Shown here: positions 6,808 to 12,222 of the stretch, in pieces
Position numbering within the stretch: position 1 is the first letter of the stretch
Layout of the letters: every line of letters begins with the position of its first letter
Source: Candidatus Heimdallarchaeota archaeon
Lineage (GTDB): Archaea > Asgardarchaeota > Heimdallarchaeia > Heimdallarchaeales > Kariarchaeaceae
Assembly: GCA_029882335.1 (NCBI GenBank)
Contig: JAOUKW010000081.1
Coordinates: 1-12,222, forward strand
Direction: 5' to 3'
DNA length: 12,222 nt
Made by a program: the position numbers and the translations under genes
The notes under the pieces: generated by a model
Database searches by the model: none
Told to the model about the DNA's origin: nothing
Seen by the model: only the letters and a program-made list of their open reading frames with translations

Positions 6808-7196
6808 TCCTTAATTTCGTTCTTTTTAGAAATGAGTGTGTCTCCCATCTTACCTAGTCCTTCACTGATTTCTTTAATGCCCTCACCAACTTTTGTTGAT
6901 GATTTTTTGACTCCTAATACAGTTCCTTTAACAGTTCCCACAACTCCTCCAATTACACCTTTTCCGACTGCTTCAAAGGGATTCTCACTTTCATCAACTC
7001 CCTGTTTTATACCTTGAGTTAAACCATCAATCATTCTTCCAGCAGTTCGTAGGGGTGCACGAAGAACTTCTTCTACAGTTCTAACCATTCCTACACTAGT
7101 ATCTGCGGTACCATCTACAAATTCAGAAACTTTTCCATCTTTAATTTCAATATTAGGTGTAATTCCTTTTTTCTTAGTATTATCATTTTTATCCAT
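6804..7196 (-). CDS. Small Gly-rich protein with glycine-zipper amphipathic helix, function unknown
   Basis: This 130-residue protein has a charged N-terminus (Asp/Lys/Asn-rich, 1-20), no Cys and no signal peptide. The centre (about 78-119) has Gly at 80, 83, 84, 87, 91 and 95, giving overlapping GxxxG steps, including 83-87-91-95. This glycine zipper within 'GKGVIGGVVGTVKGTVLGVKK' is a pattern common in membrane-associating or tightly packing helices. A further 'VGEGIKEISEGLGKMGDTL' continues as an amphipathic helix. I do not recognise a family; peripheral membrane binding or stress-related packing is a guess. The reading frame is supported by its composition and by a strong TATA-like element 17-28 bp upstream of the ATG, with no ribosome binding site, so it is probably leaderless. 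Its stop codon overlaps that of the convergent plus-strand gene. Confidence 0.75.
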   Translation of the reverse strand: MDKNDNTKKKGITPNIEIKDGKVSEFVDGTADTSVGMVRTVEEVLRAPLRTAGRMIDGLTQGIKQGVDESENPFEAVGKGVIGGVVGTVKGTVLGVKKSSTKVGEGIKEISEGLGKMGDTLISKKNEIKD

Positions 7197-7212
7197 ACAT
7201 ACTATAGTGTAA

Positions 7213-7224
7213 TTTATATTTATA
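7213..7224 (-). promoter_or_regulatory. TATA box of the small Gly-rich gene
   Basis: On the minus strand this is TTATAAATATAA at -28 to -17 from the ATG. This is the clearest archaeal-type TATA box in the window and would place the transcription start at or near the start codon. Confidence 0.55.
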
Positions 7225-7269
7225 ATCTACCTGAAGTTTTCAATTTATTTATCAATTTTTTTGAAATTA

Positions 7270-9375
7270 TTAACTTGAGTGTAGTATATCAATATATGAC
7301 GGATAGGGCCACATTTTCTTTGGTACTTTTGACTCTATATTATCACAATACACTCGAATTTTCTCCATCAACGGTCGTATATCCTCAGTCGCTATTCGTG
7401 CACCTTCAACATCATCTGAAATTTCATCCAATCTAACTAGTAAATTTTCTAATTTTTCAGTTTCTTCATACAAGTTATCTAATAAGTAAATGTAATTTTC
7501 CTTTAATTTCATATATGCATTCGACTTAGATAATACTGAATCTGCGTTGCTATCCATTCCTATTTCTTTTATATATCTTAAAAGAGTAGGAACAACACCA
7601 CTTTTTACCATATAAACCAATGTATTTGCTTCAATCTCAATAATTCTTCTTAAATGATGGATATCAATCGAAAATCTAGCAGACATTTCTCGTTGAGTTA
7701 AAATTCCTATTTTATCTAAAAATTTAAGGTTTTTATCATCATTCAATGCTAGTAATGCTTCATAGGAGTTTTTCTTGTTTACTAATCCTCTAGAATTAGC
7801 TTCAATTACCCAATCTTCACCATAATTATTTCCATTAAAGACAATAGGTTTTGATTTATTATAAAAATATTTTATAGTTGCTAATTTCGCTTCAATTGGT
7901 TCTTTTGAATTCAAGGTTTTTGTTAAGTATTTATTTACTTCATCCATAGATTCTGAGATTATTGCATTTAAGAAGGTATTTGGAAATCCTACTGATTGTG
8001 AAGATCCCACTGCACGAAATTCAAACTTATTTCCAGTAAATGCAAAAGGACTAGTCCTGTTTCTATCTGTATTATCTTTCACCAAATCTGGTAACTGATT
8101 TAGACCAAATTTAATGTATTGTTCTTCAGATGTCTCTTCTGTAAATTCTCCTTTTGAAATTCTATCTAATATTGATGTAATAGTATCTCCTAAGAAGATA
8201 GAGATAATTCCTGGTGGTGCCTCGTTTGCACCTAATCTGAAATCATTACCTGGTGGTGCAATACTTGCTCTTAGTAGATCAGATCTCTTGTTTATCCCAT
8301 GTAATACTATTACTATGAATATCAGAAAATCTAGTTGTTCATCAAAGCTAGTACCTGGATCAAGTAGATTTTTCCCCTCATACGTCATTATAGACCAATT
8401 ATTGTGCTTACCACTACCATTTATCCAATTAAATGGTTTTTCGTGGAAAAGGCATTCAAAACCATATTTTCTTGCTAAACCTGGCATTATTTCCATCAAT
8501 AAACGATTCTGGTCATTAGAGATATTTGAATTTTGAAATATTGGTGCAAATTCAAATTGACAAGGGGCTACCTCGTTATGTCTTGTTGTAATCGGAATTC
8601 CAAGTTTATATGCCTCTGTTTCTAGCACATTCATAAACTCTAAGACATTATCTTTTATTGTTCCAAAATAATGATCCTCTAATTTTTGTCCTTTTGGACT
8701 TTCCATACCTATTAATGTTCTCCCTGTTAATTTTAAATCAGGTCTTTTTTCAAACATATCCTTGGGAATAAGAAAATATTCTTGTTCTACACCTAATGTT
8801 GGGTATACACCGCTAGTTTTTGAACCTAAAGTTTCTAATATATTCTTTGTTGTTTCATTTAACACCTTTATTGATCTTAATAGTGGTGTTTTCTTGTCTA
8901 AAGCATCTCCATTGTATGATGTAAAAACACTTGGTATGCATAATGTTGAACTACCTGCCCTTTTAATAATAAATGCAGGAGTTGTAGGATCCCATGCAGT
9001 ATATCCTCTAGCCTCAAATGTAGTTCTCATACCTCCTGATGGAAAGGACGAAGCGTCAGGTTCAGCTTGGACTAATTGAGATCTATTGAAACGTTCAATT
9101 ACTTTCCCGTTTTTAAGAGATTCTGGAGATAAGAAAGAATCATGCTTTTCAGCAGTTCCTCGTGATAAAGGTTGAAACCAATGACAATAATGAGTAGCAC
9201 CTTGTTCAAGTGCCCATTCTTTCATTGCATGGGCTACAGAATCAGCTATATTGATATCTAATGGTTCTCCAATTTCCATGGTATTGACTAATTTTTCAAA
9301 TACATTTTTTGGAAGTTTTTCTTTCATAATGCCTTGATTGAATGTATTCATCCCGAAAATCTCTGAAATTTTCAT
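7270..9375 (-). CDS. glnN: Glutamine synthetase, type III
   Basis: It makes glutamine from glutamate, ammonia and ATP in the cytosol, as the main entry of ammonia into metabolism. At 701 residues it has the size of the GSIII family, well above types I and II (about 350-470). The N-terminus has the GSIII-specific 'HWFQPLSRGTAEKHD' (65-79) and 'SFPSGGMRTTFEARGYTAWD' (110-129). Active-site segments include 'GVEQEYFL' with Glu197 and Glu199, 'RHNEVAPCQFEFAPIF' with Glu268, His324 in 'GSGKHNNWS', 'NDFRLGANEAPP' (377-388) and Arg454 in 'FEFRAVGSSQS'. 'NGNNYGEDWVIEANSRGL' (514-531) is also typical of the family. The gene is complete. Its ATG has no ribosome binding site but a TATA-like element at -33 to -21. 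No PII protein or ammonium transporter is beside it. The upstream 267 bp carries repeats that may serve nitrogen control. Confidence 0.96.
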   Translation of the reverse strand: MKISEIFGMNTFNQGIMKEKLPKNVFEKLVNTMEIGEPLDINIADSVAHAMKEWALEQGATHYCHWFQPLSRGTAEKHDSFLSPESLKNGKVIERFNRSQLVQAEPDASSFPSGGMRTTFEARGYTAWDPTTPAFIIKRAGSSTLCIPSVFTSYNGDALDKKTPLLRSIKVLNETTKNILETLGSKTSGVYPTLGVEQEYFLIPKDMFEKRPDLKLTGRTLIGMESPKGQKLEDHYFGTIKDNVLEFMNVLETEAYKLGIPITTRHNEVAPCQFEFAPIFQNSNISNDQNRLLMEIMPGLARKYGFECLFHEKPFNWINGSGKHNNWSIMTYEGKNLLDPGTSFDEQLDFLIFIVIVLHGINKRSDLLRASIAPPGNDFRLGANEAPPGIISIFLGDTITSILDRISKGEFTEETSEEQYIKFGLNQLPDLVKDNTDRNRTSPFAFTGNKFEFRAVGSSQSVGFPNTFLNAIISESMDEVNKYLTKTLNSKEPIEAKLATIKYFYNKSKPIVFNGNNYGEDWVIEANSRGLVNKKNSYEALLALNDDKNLKFLDKIGILTQREMSARFSIDIHHLRRIIEIEANTLVYMVKSGVVPTLLRYIKEIGMDSNADSVLSKSNAYMKLKENYIYLLDNLYEETEKLENLLVRLDEISDDVEGARIATEDIRPLMEKIRVYCDNIESKVPKKMWPYPSYIDILHSS

Positions 9376-9395
9376 ATATTTTCTAACGAAACTAA

Positions 9396-9408
9396 TTATT
9401 TAAAAATA
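9396..9408 (-). promoter_or_regulatory. TATA-like element of the glutamine synthetase gene
   Basis: On the minus strand this reads TATTTTTAAATAA, at -33 to -21 from the ATG at 9375. The lack of a ribosome binding site between them suggests a leaderless or very short-leader mRNA. Confidence 0.45.
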
Positions 9409-9442
9409 TTATTTAATGAGTGGGGATAATAACGGATGAAAT

Positions 9443-9461
9443 TGCAAAATACATGCAAAAT
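9443..9461. repeat. Tandem TGCAAAAT direct repeat, 11-bp period, upstream of glutamine synthetase
   Basis: TGCAAAAT occurs at 9443-9450 and again at 9454-9461, starts 11 bp apart, so both face the same side of the helix. They lie 68-86 bp upstream of the ATG, upstream of the TATA-like element, as an activator site would. Confidence 0.4.
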
Positions 9462-9519
9462 TACAAATAAACGTAAAAAATGACTTCATAATTGTACTAT
9501 TATTGATAGTATATTTTAA

Positions 9520-9541
9520 AATTTACAAAATATTGTAAATT
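9520..9541. repeat. 9-bp inverted repeat in the glutamine synthetase upstream region
   Basis: AATTTACAA (9520-9528) and TTGTAAATT (9533-9541) are perfect reverse complements with a four-base spacer. The arms share the TTGTAAA core with the direct repeats at 9612-9630. It lies about 145-165 bp upstream of the glutamine synthetase ATG and is a candidate dimer site, though AT-rich. Confidence 0.4.
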
Positions 9542-9611
9542 ATTTATATTAAGAAAAATAATATTATCTATTTCAATTAATTAAAATAAATTATTATTAA
9601 AGAAATACCAT

Positions 9612-9630
9612 AATTGTGAAAAATTGTGAA
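9612..9630. repeat. Tandem AATTGTGAA direct repeat, 10-bp period
   Basis: AATTGTGAA is found at 9612-9620 and 9622-9630, exactly one helical turn apart, 13 bp after the stop codon of the dehydrogenase gene. With the inverted repeat at 9520-9541 this makes four copies of TTGTRAA within about 110 bp. Confidence 0.4.
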
Positions 9631-9642
9631 GCTCAATCTTAT

Positions 9643-10674
9643 TTACACATTTAAAACAATTTTACCAAAATGATTACCAGATTCTAATCTTGCATGTGCT
9701 GAACTTATTTCTTCAATCTGATAAACTTTATCAATTACAGGACTTACTTTTCCATTAAAAAACATAGACATAACCGCTCTGAATTCATCATCAGTACCCA
9801 TATACGATCCGAAAATTGATATTTGCTTTGCAAAAATATTTCTAATCGGCGTGATTCCTCTTGGTCCCGTTGTTGCACCAACAGAAACAAGTCTACCTCC
9901 TTTACTTAATGTGTTTATCGCTTTTTCCCAAGTTTTTTCTCCAACAGGATCGATAACAATATTTACTCCTTCATTTTCAGTTATTTCAAGAACTGATTGA
10001 TCCCAATCTTCATTATCTCGATAATTTAACACATGAGTAGCACCTATTTCCTTACATTTATCCATTTTATCTTGTGTTGAAGTTAATGCAATTGATTCAC
10101 CACCCATTTCTTTAATTAACTGGATTGCTGCCGTTCCAACTCCACCACCAGCTCCTAAAACCAAGACTTTTTCTCCTTCCATAATTTTGGCTTTGGTTCT
10201 GAGCATTCGATAAACAGTTAAAAATGTTAGCGGTGCAGCAGCTCCGTGTTCGAAACTAATGCTATCCGGCATTTTAATAACATTTTTATTAGGCACTATC
10301 ACTTGTTCTGCTGCTCCACCCCAAGCTCCAGACCCTAAAATATGAAAAGTTCTACACATACTCTGTTGTCCTAATCGACAGTATTTACATCTCAAACAGC
10401 TAATTCCTGGATTTACTGTGACTCGGTCTCCTATAGATACTCCTTTTACTTTAGTTCCAATTTCTGAAACAACTCCTGCCATATCTGTTCCTGATATATG
10501 GGGGAAGGGAATTGTCCATGCGGGATTTCCTCTTCTAATCCAAAGATCAAGATGATTTAATGCAAATGACTTCACATCTATTTTAATTTCAAAGTCATCA
10601 ATTTTTCTGATATCTACGTCTGAAATTTCAAATACACTTGGATCTCCATGTTGATTTAAAATCGCTGCCTTCAT
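9643..10674 (-). CDS. Zinc-containing alcohol dehydrogenase-like medium-chain oxidoreductase
   Basis: This is a complete 343-residue medium-chain dehydrogenase/reductase that should reduce or oxidise a small carbonyl, alcohol or quinone with NAD(P)H. The N-terminal GroES-like half carries the structural zinc lobe with Cys93, Cys96, Cys99 and Cys107. The Rossmann half shows the nucleotide loop 'LGAGGGVGTAAIQLIKEMG' (173-191). The usual catalytic zinc ligands are missing: in 'ALNHLDLW' the Cys position is Asn40, and the usual GHE is 'GTD' (62-64). It therefore resembles the quinone-oxidoreductase-like branch with structural zinc only, not a classical alcohol dehydrogenase. It is cytosolic. The substrate and the NADH/NADPH preference cannot be read safely. 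It is transcribed alone, 112 bp after the aconitase and 267 bp before glutamine synthetase. Confidence 0.93.
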   Translation of the reverse strand: MKAAILNQHGDPSVFEISDVDIRKIDDFEIKIDVKSFALNHLDLWIRRGNPAWTIPFPHISGTDMAGVVSEIGTKVKGVSIGDRVTVNPGISCLRCKYCRLGQQSMCRTFHILGSGAWGGAAEQVIVPNKNVIKMPDSISFEHGAAAPLTFLTVYRMLRTKAKIMEGEKVLVLGAGGGVGTAAIQLIKEMGGESIALTSTQDKMDKCKEIGATHVLNYRDNEDWDQSVLEITENEGVNIVIDPVGEKTWEKAINTLSKGGRLVSVGATTGPRGITPIRNIFAKQISIFGSYMGTDDEFRAVMSMFFNGKVSPVIDKVYQIEEISSAHARLESGNHFGKIVLNV

Positions 10675-10688
10675 AAATTTTGATCATT

Positions 10689-10700
10689 ATAAAATATTAA
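10689..10700 (-). promoter_or_regulatory. TATA-like element of the dehydrogenase gene
   Basis: On the minus strand this reads TTAATATTTTAT, at -26 to -15 from the ATG. A second candidate, ATTATATAAT at 10711-10720, lies at -46 to -37 and would give a short leader. The region is too AT-rich to choose between them with confidence. Confidence 0.3.
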
Positions 10701-10786
10701 GAACTTACTTATTATATAATATATTTACAATCAATATGATGTATAAATTCAATAATTTGTATTCAATTTAGATTTTATGTAATTTT

Positions 10787-12222
10787 TTAATTAGCAAGAA
10801 ATTTGTTAGCCATAAAGGGTAGTATTCCATCTGATTGATAATATTTTATTTCAATCTCTGAATTCATAGCTACCATGACTTCAAAAATAATTTCAGAACT
10901 ATCCGATTTCCTCGCTTTCACTGATACTGTACCATTTGGACGTAAATTATTCAATCCGACAATGTCAAATAGTTCAGAACCATCTAAACCAAGAGAATCC
11001 GCGTCTTCACCGTTTTTAAACAGTAGCGGTAATATTCCCATACCAATTAAGTTGCTTCTATGAATTCTCTCAAAATTTTTAACAATAACTGCTTGAACTC
11101 CTTGCAATTTTGGTCCTTTTGCACCCCAATCTCTTGAAGATCCCTGACCGTATTGATTACCTCCCAAAATAATTAATGGTACTCCTTCTTTCTTATATTT
11201 TTCTGCGGCATCCCAAACAGGTATAATTTCATTTGAGGGGAAATGTTTAGTATAACCTCCTTCACGACCAGCAAGTTTATTTCTAAGTCTAACATTTGCA
11301 AAAGTTCCTCTTTGCATAATTTCATGGTTACCTCTTCTTGCTCCATATGTATTAAAACCATCTTTATCGATACCCTTTGAAATCAGGTATTTTCCAGCAG
11401 GTGAATCTTTGGCAATAGAACCAGCAGGTGAGATATGATCTGTTGAAACTTTATCTCCTGCATTAATTAAGACTCTAGCTCCTTTAATATCATCAGTCTT
11501 AAGTTGGTGTGGTATGTAATCATCAAAATATGGTGGTTTTTGTACATAACTGGAATCTTGATCCCATGGGTAGAGAGTAGAGCCTTCTGCACTGATATCT
11601 GACCATCTTTTTTCACCCACTAAAATTTTACCATATTCTTGTTTATATAATTCAGGGGAAACTGATTTACTTATTGCATCTTGAATTTCATGTGATGAAG
11701 GCCAAATATCTTTTAAATATACCGGATTACCATCATTATCATTACCAAGGGGATCTTCTTTTAAATTGATTTTTGTTGTTCCTGCAATTGCATACGCTAC
11801 AACTAGCATTGGTGAAGCTAGGAAATTTGCCCTTGTTAATGCGTGAACTCTACCACCAAAATTTCTATTTCCACTGAGAACAGATGTTACAAGTAAATCT
11901 TTTTCAATAATCTCACTTGTTACAATCTCATCTAAAGGACCACTATTGCCTATACAAGTTGTACACCCATATCCAACAGTATGGAATTTTAATGCTTCCA
12001 AATATTCCAGTAATCCCAATTCTTTTAGATAACCTGTAACTACTTTTGAACCTGGTGCTAAACTTGTTTTAACATATGGTTTAACACCTAATCCTTTCTC
12101 CACTGCATTTTTTGCTAGAAGACCTGCTCCAATTATTACTGAAGGATTTGATGTATTTGTACAACTGGTAATTGCTGCAATAACTACATCCCCATCTGTT
12201 AATGAAATTGAATTTCCATTTT
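10787..12222 (-). CDS. acnA: Aconitate hydratase, AcnA/IRP type, C-terminal part (5' end outside window)
   Basis: Aconitase interconverts citrate and isocitrate in the TCA cycle using a [4Fe-4S] cluster. The frame stays open to the window edge, so about 477 of the roughly 890 residues expected for AcnA are visible, and the start is missing. The first methionine-like codon (GTG at 12101-12103) is internal: upstream in frame is the signature 'AAITSCTNTSNPS', whose Cys codon is 12161-12163. The other two cluster ligands are the Cys of 'GYGCTTCIGNSG', codons 11963-11965 and 11954-11956. The swivel domain has 'NAGDKVSTDHISPAGSI', the substrate-binding 'QYGQGSSRDWGAKGP' and 'RIHRSNLIGMGILPL'. The C-terminus is complete. 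It is a cytosolic enzyme linked to oxidative or biosynthetic carbon flow. It ends 112 bp before the dehydrogenase start on the same strand, so co-transcription is possible but not shown. Confidence 0.96.
   Translation of the reverse strand, partial: NGNSISLTDGDVVIAAITSCTNTSNPSVIIGAGLLAKNAVEKGLGVKPYVKTSLAPGSKVVTGYLKELGLLEYLEALKFHTVGYGCTTCIGNSGPLDEIVTSEIIEKDLLVTSVLSGNRNFGGRVHALTRANFLASPMLVVAYAIAGTTKINLKEDPLGNDNDGNPVYLKDIWPSSHEIQDAISKSVSPELYKQEYGKILVGEKRWSDISAEGSTLYPWDQDSSYVQKPPYFDDYIPHQLKTDDIKGARVLINAGDKVSTDHISPAGSIAKDSPAGKYLISKGIDKDGFNTYGARRGNHEIMQRGTFANVRLRNKLAGREGGYTKHFPSNEIIPVWDAAEKYKKEGVPLIILGGNQYGQGSSRDWGAKGPKLQGVQAVIVKNFERIHRSNLIGMGILPLLFKNGEDADSLGLDGSELFDIVGLNNLRPNGTVSVKARKSDSSEIIFEVMVAMNSEIEIKYYQSDGILPFMANKFLAN

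Noticed and set aside
6832..7017. 61-residue Pro/Ser/Thr-rich frame opposite the small Gly-rich gene
   Set aside because: The minus-strand frame has the better promoter, length and helical pattern; the Pro-rich string is the antisense of Gly codons.
8114..9079. Two open frames (140 and 105 residues) opposite the glutamine synthetase gene
   Set aside because: They lie wholly inside a confident gene and show no recognisable motif; they follow from its codon use.
10744..10770. TAAATT/AATTTA inverted repeat between aconitase and dehydrogenase
   Set aside because: Only six AT pairs before a mismatch, in very AT-rich DNA, with no T-tract on the transcribed strand.
10875..11361. Short frames on either strand within the aconitase gene
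   Set aside because: Aconitase motifs run continuously through this stretch, so these are shadows.
12101..12103. GTG as start of the aconitase gene
   Set aside because: The frame continues upstream through the cluster-ligand signature SCTNTSNP, so this is an internal Val and the gene is cut by the window edge.

Overview
This AT-rich window has eight complete protein genes and the 3' part of a ninth. It looks like chromosomal DNA of an archaeon with some capacity for oxygen or NO handling. The archaeal call is an inference. Several genes have TATA-like elements about 20-33 bp upstream of the start codon with no ribosome binding site between, as expected for leaderless mRNAs. Genes inside the plus-strand cluster instead carry clear Shine-Dalgarno sequences. 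A low-GC archaeon such as an Asgard/Heimdall-type lineage would fit, but a bacterium is not excluded. No rRNA, tRNA, CRISPR array, transposase or integrase was seen.

Left part (1-2322, minus strand): a single-domain haem globin lies downstream of a soluble hybrid histidine kinase (PAS-like, HisKA, HATPase, receiver). Two short inverted repeats separate them.

Centre (2513-6807, plus strand): a tight four-gene cluster encodes a small VWA/MIDAS protein of TerY type, a compact Ser/Thr-type protein kinase, a PP2C-type phosphatase with a long N-terminal extension, and a Cys/His- and Trp-rich protein I do not recognise. The first three resemble the known TerY-P signalling triad. The fourth is the best candidate for a new component, perhaps an effector, adaptor or target. 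A perfect 11-bp inverted repeat lies just upstream of the first gene, where a promoter should be, and could be the operator. The histidine kinase is transcribed divergently from the same 190-bp region.

Right part (6804-12222, minus strand): a small Gly-rich protein with a glycine zipper converges on the fourth cluster gene, and their stop codons overlap. Next come type III glutamine synthetase, a medium-chain dehydrogenase with structural but no catalytic zinc ligands, and the C-terminal part of an AcnA/IRP-type aconitase cut by the window edge. These appear to be separately promoted metabolic genes. The 267-bp region upstream of glutamine synthetase holds phased direct repeats and an inverted repeat that may be regulator sites. 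It is one of two regulatory regions here worth testing. No gene-free stretch exceeds 300 bases.
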